Part shown: positions 7,279-16,176 of the stretch, piece after piece
Position numbering within the stretch: the stretch's first letter is position 1
Layout of the letters: each line of letters begins with the position of its first letter
Assembly (NCBI RefSeq): GCF_050611725.1
Contig: NZ_JBODJB010000001.1
Location: 1,984,001 to 2,048,000 of the forward strand
DNA length: 64,000 bases
Reading direction: 5' to 3'
Source of the DNA: Ferruginibacter sp050611725
Lineage (GTDB): Bacteria; Bacteroidota; Bacteroidia; Chitinophagales; Chitinophagaceae
Notes under the pieces: model-generated
Seen by the model: the letters and a program-made list of their open reading frames with translations, nothing else
Told to the model about the DNA's origin: nothing
Databases searched by the model: none
Position numbers and translations under genes: made by a program

Positions 7279-9009
7279 TCAATAAACACCCTTTATCTTA
7301 TTGTTTTTGATAAAGTAAATTTTGGTTTGTTCTACTACTGAATTGCTATTAGAAAATATTCTTTCTTTAGTAATAATTCGATCTTCCAACACAAGCTTTT
7401 CTTTTATTTCTATGTGAGTATCAGGTGATGTTGCAAATAGTTTTGCATACGCTTTTCGCATTTTATTTTTTCCTTTTTCAAATGACTTGGTTGAGAAGTT
7501 ATAAAACTCAACATTATCTGCATATGGTTCAAGAAACGCTTCAATATTTCTTGTGTTATAAGCATTTATTTGCCTTTGTACCAATGCAAATGTTGTTTCT
7601 TTTACTAATGTATCGGGGTTTATAACAATACCTTTATTAATAATGCTATTGATTTTTGTAAGATTATCAAGGTCATCAATAGGGTTTGCGTCTAACAAAA
7701 CCATATTAGCTTTTTTGCCGACGGTAATGCTACCAAAACTATCTTCTTTGCCCAGCACTTTTGCTCCGTTAATGGTGGCTGATTGAATGATTTGCCAGTT
7801 GTTTAGTCCACTGCTTTGCATAGCTTTCAATTCTTTGATAAATGAAGTGGCATGTTGAGTGCCGATATTGCCTGCATCCGTTCCTGCAGCTATTATTACA
7901 CCTGCATCTATCATTTTTTTAAGGTTGATCTTTCGGATTGAATCAGCCATATGTGATGACGAAACCGTTTTGTTTGAAGTAGCCCATTTATAATATTTCC
8001 GGATCAATATAGTGTCGGGTAAATGTTGCAGGTCTAATAAAGAGCCTATTGTCGTTGGGTTAGATCTAACCAGATCATAATAAGTGTAGTTCTTTTTTTG
8101 TGCGAATGTGTTATCATAACCATCAGCAACAATTAAGGTAGGGCAGAGGATCACATTTTTGTCTTTCAGTAATTTGATGAAATCATCAGATACAACCTCG
8201 TCTTCTATCTGGTGTACTAAAAAGTCGCAACCATTTTCAACAGCCAGTTGTGCAGTAATTCTTTCTGTTGCATGAACGGTAACTTTTAATCCGTTTTTAT
8301 GAGCCTCTTCAATTATAACTTTAAACATTGGAAGAAATGCTCTGGCGCTAGCTTCAACGCTATCAGGTTCGGTTATGTACCACACTTTTATGAAATCTGC
8401 ATTAAAACTGATTTCTTCCTGTACAGCTTTTTTAGCTTCTGCAATTGTTTTAATAAGTTTAAAAGGCTCATCTGCTTTTAAGCCCAGGTAAACGTCCGGC
8501 TCCCAAGTAGTGAGTAAAGCTCCTGTCATGGAAACTGATGGGACGTCTTTTCTTCCTTTAAAGTTTTTTCTTTGTATCAAAAAGCTGTCTGAGGCACCTA
8601 CATCAATAACATTGGTAATACCTTCTCGAAGGTACCTTTTCAACAGATCTTCCATATTAGTATGCACCCAGTCAAGCTCTTTTTCGTAAGGCACATTTTC
8701 TCTAAGGTCGATGGCGTCAGGTCTTGTGTACAAGCCGCCGCTTTGAAAAAAGTGTATATGTGCATCGGTCATACCGGGTAATAAAAATTTGCCATACCCA
8801 TCGATCATTCTTGCAGTTGAATGTGGAACCATTTTTTTCGAAGAAGCAATTGTTGAAATAACCCCATTTTTAATGATAACCGTTTGTTTTGGTATCAACT
8901 GTTTTTTCTCAACATCTACGATTGTTACATTAGTGATATAGTAGGTCTGACAATAAACGCCGAGTGAAAAAGATATCACCACACTCAAAAAAAATATTTT
9001 TTTGATCAT
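7279..9009 (-). CDS. Secreted amidohydrolase with a C-terminal NTF2/SnoaL-like domain
   Basis: The 576-residue product has a signal peptide (about 1-21) and an amidohydrolase domain to about residue 455. It contains the metal motif HxH at His84 and His86 (TDAHIHFF), a likely carboxylated Lys in FIKVWYI, histidines in VTVHA and LVHQI, and the metal Asp in AAGTDAG. This is the imidazolonepropionase-like/prolidase branch, which hydrolyses amide or related bonds; the substrate is unknown. Residues 470-576 look like an NTF2/SnoaL fold (VQRQINAYNTRNIEAFLEPY). The fusion is unusual. The gene for a small membrane protein lies 32 bases upstream in the same direction. Confidence 0.8.
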   Translation of the reverse strand: MIKKIFFLSVVISFSLGVYCQTYYITNVTIVDVEKKQLIPKQTVIIKNGVISTIASSKKMVPHSTARMIDGYGKFLLPGMTDAHIHFFQSGGLYTRPDAIDLRENVPYEKELDWVHTNMEDLLKRYLREGITNVIDVGASDSFLIQRKNFKGRKDVPSVSMTGALLTTWEPDVYLGLKADEPFKLIKTIAEAKKAVQEEISFNADFIKVWYITEPDSVEASARAFLPMFKVIIEEAHKNGLKVTVHATERITAQLAVENGCDFLVHQIEDEVVSDDFIKLLKDKNVILCPTLIVADGYDNTFAQKKNYTYYDLVRSNPTTIGSLLDLQHLPDTILIRKYYKWATSNKTVSSSHMADSIRKINLKKMIDAGVIIAAGTDAGNIGTQHATSFIKELKAMQSSGLNNWQIIQSATINGAKVLGKEDSFGSITVGKKANMVLLDANPIDDLDNLTKINSIINKGIVINPDTLVKETTFALVQRQINAYNTRNIEAFLEPYADNVEFYNFSTKSFEKGKNKMRKAYAKLFATSPDTHIEIKEKLVLEDRIITKERIFSNSNSVVEQTKIYFIKNNKIKGVY

Positions 9010-9041
9010 TAGTTAGTTTGTTTTACAGGTACGTGTTTAAA

Positions 9042-9452
9042 TTATTTTCCTAATGAAATACTAAGAGAAAGTGTTGGTTGCGTTCGATAACAAAATGCAT
9101 TATTGAACGGAGCTACAACTCTGTTATTTTGTAACGCAAATGTAGCTGCTTTCTTTTTTTTATTACCGGCACTGATGAAGTATGGGACGCTGATAAGAGT
9201 GCAAGCAATACCACTTGCTATTATAATTCCTCCCGTGAAATCTTGTTCATAGGTTGAGTTTTCACGTTTGTTAGCATCAATAATTGCGCCGGTAATAATT
9301 GTTGCGGCGCCGGTGCCTAATAATATCCAAGCGGCTGTTTTATGATTTTTACTTTTTTTAAGATATTCTTCTTTTGTGCTGCCTTCCGTTTGTGCAACAA
9401 CAAGACTGCAAAAGAAAAAAAAGGATAGTAGTATAATAGCAATTTTTTTCAT
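9042..9452 (-). CDS. Small exported membrane protein, unknown function
   Basis: The 136-residue product has a signal peptide ending at VVAQ (about residue 20). A polar stretch and two hydrophobic helices follow, at about 41-58 (WILLGTGAATIITGAIID) and 74-92, and the tail is Lys-rich. Small two-helix proteins of this kind are common near outer-membrane protein genes in Bacteroidota, but no function is known to me. It lies 32 bases upstream of the amidohydrolase gene and is probably co-transcribed with it. Confidence 0.65.
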   Translation of the reverse strand: MKKIAIILLSFFFFCSLVVAQTEGSTKEEYLKKSKNHKTAAWILLGTGAATIITGAIIDANKRENSTYEQDFTGGIIIASGIACTLISVPYFISAGNKKKKAATFALQNNRVVAPFNNAFCYRTQPTLSLSISLGK

Positions 9453-9678
9453 AACCTAAGTCGGTTTGGTGAGATATTTATTTCACTCAATGTACAAAAC
9501 CAATGCTGAAAATCCAACTAATCATTCAAGAAGCGTTTGGAGATGTTCGGAAATGTTTTAACAAATTATATTGAAAAGCTTTTTTAGTTTAGAGGAAAGT
9601 TAAAATTCAACTATGCATTTAATTATACGCTAAGTTTCCAAGACGCTGCTTTCATTGTTCACTTTAAAATGCATAAAT

Positions 9679-10446
9679 ATGAAAGCAAATGAAAAACCCC
9701 TTTTAATGCTTATGGCGGTAATGGCTTTGAGCATATTTCAAACTAAAGCTCAGCTCTTGAGTAATATGAGTATAGGAGTCAATGCTGGAGCCTATATTTA
9801 TCAGGGAGATCTTACTCCATCTTTCGCTGGTTCTATAAAAACTCCTTCTGCCGGATTTAGTCTGTATGCTCAAAAAGCATTCAGCGATTATCTTTCTTTT
9901 CGATTGAATTTTAGTGCGGCCAAATTAAGAGCAGATGAAAGTAAATACAATAATGCTTTCAGACAACAAAGGGCTTTTAGTTTTTCAACTCCGTTGAAGG
10001 AATTGTCCGGTTTAGTTGTGTGGAATCTCAAGGGAAGTAATTTTAATAATTACGGGAAATCTCCTTACTTATTTACCGGTATTGGTTTTTCTTTTTTGAA
10101 TGTGTCGCAAGATTATTCAAGGGTAGATACTGCTGCTTTAAAAGATCCGACATTACTTACAAATATATCAAGAGATGTTGCTCATGGAACGCCTAAAGTG
10201 TTGCCGGTAATACCCATAGGTGTTGGAATGGATTTTCCGCTTTCGCAAAGATTGTTCCTTTCAACAGAAGCAGCTTATCGGTTTTCTTTTTCCGATTATA
10301 TTGATGGATTCAGTTTGTCTGCAAATCCTTACAGAAAGGATAGTTACTATAGTGTAAGTGTTGGATTGAAATATCGCTTTTATGATGGCGATGATTCCGG
10401 AGGAAAAAAGAATAACAAGTCGGGTTGCCCAGCCAATGTTTATTAA
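9679..10446 (+). CDS. Outer-membrane beta-barrel-like protein with a C-terminal KSGCPANVY tail
   Basis: From the ATG at 9679 the product has 255 residues: a signal peptide ending in TKAQ (about 1-25), then repeated amphipathic strands with Gly and aromatic residues (GVNAGAYIYQGDL, SVGVGLKYRF-like strands), as in the DUF6089/PorT-like barrel families of Bacteroidota. The barrel-type sequence ends at KYRFYDG near residue 237. A Lys/Asn-rich linker and the unusual tail KSGCPANVY follow. The single Cys in that tail echoes the short lipoprotein at 15877-15990. An upstream alternative start at 9655 would disrupt the signal peptide. Confidence 0.7.
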   Translation: MKANEKPLLMLMAVMALSIFQTKAQLLSNMSIGVNAGAYIYQGDLTPSFAGSIKTPSAGFSLYAQKAFSDYLSFRLNFSAAKLRADESKYNNAFRQQRAFSFSTPLKELSGLVVWNLKGSNFNNYGKSPYLFTGIGFSFLNVSQDYSRVDTAALKDPTLLTNISRDVAHGTPKVLPVIPIGVGMDFPLSQRLFLSTEAAYRFSFSDYIDGFSLSANPYRKDSYYSVSVGLKYRFYDGDDSGGKKNNKSGCPANVY

Positions 10447-10520
10447 CTCTAAACAAAGTGGTTTGATTTTTGTTTAAAGGCAACAAATAATTGGTTAACT
10501 TTATTAAAACAAAACGAGCC

Positions 10521-11324
10521 ATGAAAAATAGATTAAGATATATTGCTGCAACTTTTTTTGGTGTGATCATTTTAAGTGCTTCTGCGATGGCACAAGAGAA
10601 AATTAAAGGAGAGGAGGTAGCGTATAAATTAAACGGAGTAACCATGATCGGTTATGTTGCATATGATAGCACAATACAAGGTAAGCGACCTGCTGTAGTA
10701 GTAGTTCATGAATGGTGGGGAAGTGGTGATTATGTTCGAAAAAGGGCTCGTATGCTAGCAGAATTAGGCTACATTGCTATTGCTGCCGATTTATATGGCG
10801 ATGGTAAAATGGCCGGCGATCCTGCAACTGCAAAAGAGTTTGCAATGGTATTATATAATAATCCCAATTTGGCAAAGCTGAGAATTGAAGCTGCAATAAA
10901 TAAGGTGAAAGAATATGCTCAAACCGATCCGGATAAGATTGCAGCAATTGGTTATTGCTTTGGTGGTTCAATGGTTTTGAATGCAGCAAAAATGGGGGCA
11001 GATCTTGAAGGCGTGGTAAGCTTTCATGGAGGGTTGGCAGGGGTGCCGGCTACAACAAACAGTACAAAGGGAAAAATATTAGTATGTCATGGTGGAGCAG
11101 ATAAATTTATCAGTGAAGAAGAGATCAAGGCGTTTAAACATAATCTCGATTCCGTAGGTGTAGATTATACATTCAAAGTGTATAAAAATGCTACGCATGC
11201 GTTTTCCAATCCTAAAGCTACAGAAACAGGAATAAAATTTAATATGCCTATCAAATACAACGAAAAAGCTGATCGAAGATCCTGGAAAGAAATGAAAAAA
11301 TTTCTTAAAGAAATTTTCAAATAG
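10521..11324 (+). CDS. Exported dienelactone hydrolase family protein
   Basis: An alpha/beta hydrolase of the dienelactone hydrolase family with its Cys-Asp-His triad in place: Cys146 in GYCFGG, Asp194 in HGGADKF and His226 in NATHAFS. The family hydrolyses carboxymethylenebutenolide and related esters or lactones; the real substrate here is unknown. Residues 1-24 form a signal peptide (cleavage after SAMAQ), so the enzyme acts outside the cytoplasm, unlike classical clcD. The 267-residue length is normal once the signal is removed. It follows the barrel gene by 74 bases and converges with metX. Confidence 0.85.
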   Translation: MKNRLRYIAATFFGVIILSASAMAQEKIKGEEVAYKLNGVTMIGYVAYDSTIQGKRPAVVVVHEWWGSGDYVRKRARMLAELGYIAIAADLYGDGKMAGDPATAKEFAMVLYNNPNLAKLRIEAAINKVKEYAQTDPDKIAAIGYCFGGSMVLNAAKMGADLEGVVSFHGGLAGVPATTNSTKGKILVCHGGADKFISEEEIKAFKHNLDSVGVDYTFKVYKNATHAFSNPKATETGIKFNMPIKYNEKADRRSWKEMKKFLKEIFK

Positions 11325-11329
11325 AATAA

Positions 11330-12343
11330 TTATTTACTCAACCATTTGTCAAGGTGTGTTGAGATCAATTTTGATTCAACCATAAATCCATCGTGACCGT
11401 AAGAGGAATCGATCTCTATCAATGATGCATTAGGAATATGCTTTGCTAGGAATTGTTGTTCAATCAGCGGACAAAGAATATCACTTGTAATGCCGATCAA
11501 TAAGGTACGTTGATGAATGCGTTGAAGTATAGGTTCTAGCTTACCACCACGGCCTCTACCTATATGGTGACTATCCATGCTTTTTGTAAGTAACCAATAA
11601 CTGGTTGCATTAAAGCGTTTTATTAGTTTATCTCCTTGATGGTTGATGTACGAAGAGGCTTTATAATTGTCTAATTTTTCAAAATCTTCATCAGTTTGTT
11701 TTTCTACCATGATGCCATAATTCCGGTAAGTGAGCATACCCAAAGCACGGGCAGCTTTTAACCCTTTTGCTCCTGCTTCAGGAGAGTCCGTCTTCCATGT
11801 ACAATCGGCTTCAATAGCCAAACGTTGGGCTGTATGCGTAGCAATTCCCCAGGCACTTTCTGTCGCTGAAGTAACAAGCAGGAAAAGGTTGTCAATTACT
11901 TCTTTTTCCATAATACACCATTCTAAAGCCTGGTATCCCCCCATACTTCCACCCATGATCAAAAATATTTTATCAATCCCAAGGTGTTTGCGGAGTAAAA
12001 TATGGGCTTTAACCATATCCCTGATGGTTACTTCAGGAAAACTATTGTAATAAGGTTTATTATTAGTGGGATTAGTGCTTAAAGGGCCGCTGCTCCCATA
12101 ACATGAGCCTAGAATATTGGCACAGATGATAAAATACTTCTTAGGGTCAATTATATGGCCTTCTCCAACCAAACCATCCCACCAGTCTGCGGCATCCGAG
12201 TTTGCTGTTAAAGCATGACAAACCCATACTACATTACTCTTTTCGGCGTTTAAAGTACCGTAAGTCGTGTATGCTACGGTAATTTCGGGTAGAGATTGAC
12301 CGTTCTCGAGCTCAAATTGATGTTGATGATGAAAAAACTCCAT
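11330..12343 (-). CDS. metX: Homoserine O-acetyltransferase MetX
   Basis: MetX transfers an acyl group, normally acetyl from acetyl-CoA, to homoserine and so commits it to methionine. The 337-residue alpha/beta-hydrolase-fold product shows the nucleophile Ser133 in GGSMGG, Asp288 in TSDILCP and His317 in GHDGFM, plus CHALTANSDAADWW near the N-terminus, which is typical of the family. Some MetX proteins use succinyl-CoA, which the sequence alone does not settle. The gene diverges from an OsmC gene and metZ, whose product uses the activated homoserine. Confidence 0.92.
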   Translation of the reverse strand: MEFFHHQHQFELENGQSLPEITVAYTTYGTLNAEKSNVVWVCHALTANSDAADWWDGLVGEGHIIDPKKYFIICANILGSCYGSSGPLSTNPTNNKPYYNSFPEVTIRDMVKAHILLRKHLGIDKIFLIMGGSMGGYQALEWCIMEKEVIDNLFLLVTSATESAWGIATHTAQRLAIEADCTWKTDSPEAGAKGLKAARALGMLTYRNYGIMVEKQTDEDFEKLDNYKASSYINHQGDKLIKRFNATSYWLLTKSMDSHHIGRGRGGKLEPILQRIHQRTLLIGITSDILCPLIEQQFLAKHIPNASLIEIDSSYGHDGFMVESKLISTHLDKWLSK

Positions 12344-12388
12344 TAATAGGTTTTCGATTGAAAATGCAAAGTAAAGGCTTGCAAGAAT

Positions 12389-12396
12389 TATATTTG
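12389..12396 (+). promoter_or_regulatory. Probable -7 element for the OsmC/metZ transcript
   Basis: TATATTTG matches TAnnTTTG and lies 16 bases before the OsmC ATG. No clear TTTG is seen at the expected -33 distance. Confidence 0.35.
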
Positions 12397-12412
12397 CAAA
12401 AATATTGAATAA

Positions 12413-12835
12413 ATGATAGAAATAAATTTAAACCGTGTTAATGGCGACTGTGGTTTTGAAGCTACAGATGCTAATGGCCATGTTGTTCGTATGGATACCA
12501 GCCCGGAAACCGGCGGTAACGACTATGGTGTACGTCCTATGCAGGTAATTTTGATGGGCTTGGGCGGTTGTAGTGCTATTGATATTGTTATGATCTTGAA
12601 AAAACAGCGTCAGTCTGTTGATGGCTTTTCTATTAAGATCGAAGGAGAAAGAGAAAAAGGAAAAGAGCCGTCTTTATGGGAAAATGTGAAATTGGTGTTT
12701 GAACTAAGAGGTAATATTGACCCTGAAAAAGCTGCAAGAGCATGTGAATTGTCTATGAACAAATATTGCTCCGTTGCTGAAACTTTACGTAGAGGAGGCA
12801 CTAACCTTACCTGGGCAGTGAGAGTCATCAATTGA
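12413..12835 (+). CDS. OsmC/Ohr family protein
   Basis: The 140-residue product carries the two redox cysteines of the OsmC/Ohr family: Cys53 in GLGGCSAIDI and Cys119 in NKYCSVAETL. Members reduce organic hydroperoxides with these thiols, though the YhfA-like branch to which this short form may belong is poorly characterised. It lies between metX (divergent) and metZ (downstream, 87 bases), so it may serve sulfur-amino-acid or thiol homeostasis; that is inferred from position only. The spacer to metZ contains two kinds of AT-rich word repeat. Confidence 0.85.
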   Translation: MIEINLNRVNGDCGFEATDANGHVVRMDTSPETGGNDYGVRPMQVILMGLGGCSAIDIVMILKKQRQSVDGFSIKIEGEREKGKEPSLWENVKLVFELRGNIDPEKAARACELSMNKYCSVAETLRRGGTNLTWAVRVIN

Positions 12836-12922
12836 TTTGGTGATTTGGAAATTTGAAGATGAGAGCTATCTAAGTCACATACTCCAATTCTAGATTTTTA
12901 ATTTTTAATTATTCATTACCGG
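12836..12922. repeat. Spacer of AT-rich word repeats
   Basis: GATTTGG-type words come first (GATTTGGTGATTTGG), then a run of TTTTTAATTTTTAATT near 12895-12911. The second word recurs between gltB and gltD at 42203-42231. Confidence 0.5.
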
Positions 12923-14086
12923 ATGCATCCAATTACAAAAGCGATACGAACAAGAGTTGATCAGACAAATGAAATGGAACACTCGTCACCGTTATTTTTG
13001 ACGAGTAGCTTTGGCTTTGACAATGCTGAAGATATGAGAGCCGCTTTTGCTGATGAGACAAATGATAATATCTATAGCAGATTTAGTAATCCTACTGTTC
13101 AGGAATTCACCGACAGGGTGGTAGCTTTGGAAGGAGCTGAGGCAGGTTATGCAACAGCATCTGGCATGAGTGCCATATTTGCATCAATGATGGCCTTACT
13201 CAAAAGTGGCGATCATTTGGTTGCATGTAGTTCTATTTTCGGCAGTACTGTTACTGTACTAAATAAATATTTACCAAACTATGGTATTCAGATTACTTAT
13301 GTACCTGCAAATGATCTTAGTCAATGGGAGGCTGCTATCAAGCCAAATACAAAAATGCTTTATTTGGAAACGCCGACCAATCCTGCGTTGGATGTGATCG
13401 ATCTTGCTACTGTAAGTGCATTAGCAAAAAAGCACAATCTTATTTTAAATGTAGATAATTGTTTTGCTACACCGGTATGTCAGCGTCCGATCGATTTTGG
13501 AGCTGATCTGGTAGTGCATTCTGCCACAAAGTGGATGGATGGACAGGGGAGAGTATTGGGTGGTGTAGTAGTTGGTAAAAAAGAATTGATCCATAATATT
13601 TATTTGTTCTGTCGTAGTACCGGGCCTGCTTTGTCTCCGTTCAATGCATGGGTATTAAGTAAGAGTTTAGAAACATTAGATGTTCGTATGGAACGTCATG
13701 CTTCTAATGCATTGGCATTGGCAAAAGCTTTAGAAGGACATGATAAAATAGCTTCCTTGAAATATCCTTTCCTTGCAAGTCATCCGCAAAATGCCATTGC
13801 AGTTAAGCAAATGAAAAATGGCGGCGGCTTGGTTGCCTTTGAATTAAAAGGCGGTTTGGAAAGCGGAAGAAAATTCTTAGATGCTTTAGAGATGCTTTCA
13901 CTTACTGCAAACTTAGGAGATGTTAAAAGTATTGCTTCTCATCCTGCAAGTACAACACATGCAAAATTGTCGGAAGCAGAAAGAACAGCGGTGAACATAA
14001 CGCCTGGGCTTATACGCATTTCTGTTGGGTTAGAGCATATTGATGATATCCTTGCAGATGTATTGCAGGCGCTAGATAAGTGTTAA
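12923..14086 (+). CDS. metZ: O-acyl-homoserine sulfhydrylase (MetZ-type Cys/Met metabolism PLP enzyme)
   Basis: A fold-type I PLP enzyme that adds sulfide to O-acetyl- or O-succinylhomoserine to give homocysteine directly. The 387-residue product shows the PLP lysine Lys203 in HSATKWMDGQG, YSRFSNPTV near 51-59, and GYATASGMSAIFASMMALL. The TKWMDGQGRVLGG form is typical of MetZ rather than of cystathionine gamma-synthase or gamma-lyase. With metX next door this makes the direct sulfhydrylation route likely; an acetylated substrate is an inference from MetX. It is the second gene after osmC. Confidence 0.87.
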   Translation: MHPITKAIRTRVDQTNEMEHSSPLFLTSSFGFDNAEDMRAAFADETNDNIYSRFSNPTVQEFTDRVVALEGAEAGYATASGMSAIFASMMALLKSGDHLVACSSIFGSTVTVLNKYLPNYGIQITYVPANDLSQWEAAIKPNTKMLYLETPTNPALDVIDLATVSALAKKHNLILNVDNCFATPVCQRPIDFGADLVVHSATKWMDGQGRVLGGVVVGKKELIHNIYLFCRSTGPALSPFNAWVLSKSLETLDVRMERHASNALALAKALEGHDKIASLKYPFLASHPQNAIAVKQMKNGGGLVAFELKGGLESGRKFLDALEMLSLTANLGDVKSIASHPASTTHAKLSEAERTAVNITPGLIRISVGLEHIDDILADVLQALDKC

Positions 14087-14107
14087 AGTTGTATTTAATG
14101 CCACAGA

Positions 14108-14587
14108 ATGAAATTTTGTAATAATTGTATAAGTCTTCTTTTGATTTTGCTGCTAATTACGATGTCAAGTTGCTCATTGGGGATGTTGCTGTTTTATCGT
14201 GACTCAAAAACTTCTACTGTCTACAAAAGTTCAGATTCGAAAAAGGACTATTTTAAGATAGATGCAACTACACTTTCCCATTGCGGTTGTACACAACTTA
14301 CAATTACAAATTATAAAAATGGGGAACGAGATTTTATTATCAGATATGGAATGGGAACATATGCAGGTAAAATTATCTATAAGAATAATTCTGTTACAAA
14401 AGAAAGCGATACTGTTTGGTTGAAGTTTACTACTCTTGAAAATTATACGATCAAATTTAATTCGATTGACAGTTTGATCCTTAAAGTAATTGACTCTTTT
14501 GCAGTCAGCAAACCAAAGGGAGTTGTATATCCCATTAATAAGCCAATGTTCAAGGGTTATATTAAAGACCTCTCCAAAAATAAATAA
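14108..14587 (+). CDS. Lipoprotein of unknown function
   Basis: The 159-residue product begins with a hydrophobic signal and the lipobox MSSC (Cys22 region), so it is a lipoprotein. The rest is Lys-, Thr- and Ser-rich with several beta-like segments and a Cys-Gly-Cys at about residues 58-60 (SHCGCTQLTITNY). No known domain is recognised. It lies 22 bases after metZ but nothing suggests a metabolic link. Confidence 0.65.
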   Translation: MKFCNNCISLLLILLLITMSSCSLGMLLFYRDSKTSTVYKSSDSKKDYFKIDATTLSHCGCTQLTITNYKNGERDFIIRYGMGTYAGKIIYKNNSVTKESDTVWLKFTTLENYTIKFNSIDSLILKVIDSFAVSKPKGVVYPINKPMFKGYIKDLSKNK

Positions 14588-14604
14588 AATCTATATAACG
14601 ATTT

Positions 14605-15501
14605 TTAGATCAATCCAAAAGAAGTCCCCGTGCTGAATTCATTTCCCGGTGCAACGGTAATAATGTCGTCTAAAGCGTTAACGGCTTCCACACAAATAAA
14701 TGTTTTGTAACCATCATCCGCAATATCACCAATGTTTTTTGTGGTAGCTTCCCCAGGGTTCCAAACCACCGTTATTTTACTGCCGGTTTTACCAACTGCA
14801 ATTGTTCTAGCTAAACGACGGTCTTCAATGATACAATCATTGGTATGGTTAACATAACGACGGTTTTCTTCTTTAGCAATAAGTAATAATGCTTCTTCCT
14901 GAGTTTTTAGTTCATTACTGCCGGCTTCGTAATAGCCTGTGTTTTGCAGTCCTGCAATAGTAATATTTGAAAGATCGCTTACATTGAAATAGGTATGTAA
15001 GGCATCCGTATAAGTAAATGTATCTGTGCCGGTATTCTTAACTGATAAACTAATCGTCAATTTTTCTCCGACAGTAACGGTGATGGTTGCAACAAAATCA
15101 TGTGGCCACATCTTTTTTGTTTCTTCATTTGATGATAAGATGAGCCCTATTTCTGTGGCGCCATCTGCCAATACATTGATCCATTTTATACTCCAGAATG
15201 ATAATCTTGCAAAACCATGTTGTGGTTTTTGATTATCATCTGCATGAGGCCCAAACCAAGGAAAACAAACGGGTACGCCACCTCTGATAGGCTTGCCTGC
15301 TTCAAAAGCAGATTGGTCACTCATCCATAAAACCTCTTCTTCGCCAATGGGCTGATAGCTTAATACATGTGCTCCATACAAGGAGATAATTGCTTTCGCA
15401 AAATGATTGTTGATTGTTATAAATGGTAAGCCACCATTTCCTTCAGAAAAAAATATTTGTTCTTCAATACCAAATTGTTGGTTGAGTGCTGCAATCGTCA
15501 T
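14605..15501 (-). CDS. D-hexose-6-phosphate mutarotase (YeaD-like)
   Basis: An aldose-1-epimerase-fold enzyme that interconverts alpha and beta anomers of hexose 6-phosphates. The 298-residue length is normal. Visible family motifs are GGVPVCFPWFGPH near residues 74-86, QHGFAR with the catalytic His near 95, DALHTYFNVSD near the middle, and ICVEAVNALD with the conserved Glu near 273. The gene stands alone between a convergent lipoprotein gene and ytxJ on the same strand, 28 bases upstream. No phosphate-sugar genes are adjacent. Confidence 0.87.
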   Translation of the reverse strand: MTIAALNQQFGIEEQIFFSEGNGGLPFITINNHFAKAIISLYGAHVLSYQPIGEEEVLWMSDQSAFEAGKPIRGGVPVCFPWFGPHADDNQKPQHGFARLSFWSIKWINVLADGATEIGLILSSNEETKKMWPHDFVATITVTVGEKLTISLSVKNTGTDTFTYTDALHTYFNVSDLSNITIAGLQNTGYYEAGSNELKTQEEALLLIAKEENRRYVNHTNDCIIEDRRLARTIAVGKTGSKITVVWNPGEATTKNIGDIADDGYKTFICVEAVNALDDIITVAPGNEFSTGTSFGLI

Positions 15502-15529
15502 GGCAAAAAATTTAGGGTAAAAATAGTAA

Positions 15530-15856
15530 TTACAATTGTTCTGCTATCTCATCCATAGAAATTGCAGAATGACTCTCATCAAAAATACACTCTCCGTTCT
15601 TAATTAAAAGTACTTGAGGAGATTCATGATAAACAGAAAAATCTTCAGCTATCTTGTTAGAGATGTTTTTATGAGCAATTAGATCTAAAAAATAAAAATC
15701 TACTCCTTCCGGAATAATACTTCTCTCTAGACGACTTTTTGCAACACCGCTTATCGAACAGCGGGTACTGTGCTTAAAAATGAGTTGCGGTTTTTGAGTA
15801 GAAAGCTTTTTGATCTCTTCAACTTGAGTCTCAAGGGTAATCGGTATCCACTGCAT
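15530..15856 (-). CDS. ytxJ: YtxJ-type monothiol (bacilliredoxin-like) protein
   Basis: The 108-residue product has a thioredoxin fold and matches the YtxJ family annotated as part of the bacillithiol redox system. The conserved segment FKHSTRCSISGVAKSRLE carries a single active Cys followed by Ser-Ile-Ser, and SPQVLLIKNG is the cis-Pro segment. It is expected to remove bacillithiol from mixed disulfides in the cytoplasm. I used the ATG at 15856; a TTG at 15865 is the only nearby alternative. A 37-residue lipoprotein gene ends 20 bases upstream on the same strand. Confidence 0.85.
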   Translation of the reverse strand: MQWIPITLETQVEEIKKLSTQKPQLIFKHSTRCSISGVAKSRLERSIIPEGVDFYFLDLIAHKNISNKIAEDFSVYHESPQVLLIKNGECIFDESHSAISMDEIAEQL

Positions 15857-15876
15857 GATATTCAACTAATTTTATA

Positions 15877-15990
15877 TTAGTGAATGATTCCCTGTGCACC
15901 AGGGCATCCTGTTTTACGACTTGGATGACAACTGCTTACAAATAAAGCAATTGTGCAGATTGTCAAAAGGGCGAAAAGTATTTTTTTCAT
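15877..15990 (-). CDS. 37-residue lipoprotein
   Basis: An ATG-to-TAA frame on the minus strand encodes 37 residues: a basic start (MKK), a hydrophobic core, the lipobox VSSC (Cys21) and the short tail RKTGCPGAQGIIH. A signal peptide this good in so short a frame, placed just before ytxJ, argues that it is real. If so, the mature product is a lipidated peptide of only 17 residues. Tiny lipoproteins with a GCP tail occur in Bacteroidota, but I know no function. The tail resembles KSGCPANVY at the end of the barrel protein at 9679-10446. Confidence 0.6.
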   Translation of the reverse strand: MKKILFALLTICTIALFVSSCHPSRKTGCPGAQGIIH

Positions 15991-16176
15991 GTAATATTGT
16001 TTATCTGAGCAGATATATTATTTTGCAAATATACTAAATCTTTAGTTTTATATGAATGGTAACGATTTGTCTATTAAAGTACTATCTTGCTTTCTGTTAT
16101 AGTTGCTTGACTTACAAAATACTATAACGTAAAAAATGACCCTTTTATTTACAACCCAAAAAAAATAAATTCCGCA

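Noticed and set aside
12344..12412. SAM riboswitch between metX and the OsmC gene
   Set aside because: Only 69 bases are present and no SAM-I or SAM-II core can be folded; promoter elements explain the space.
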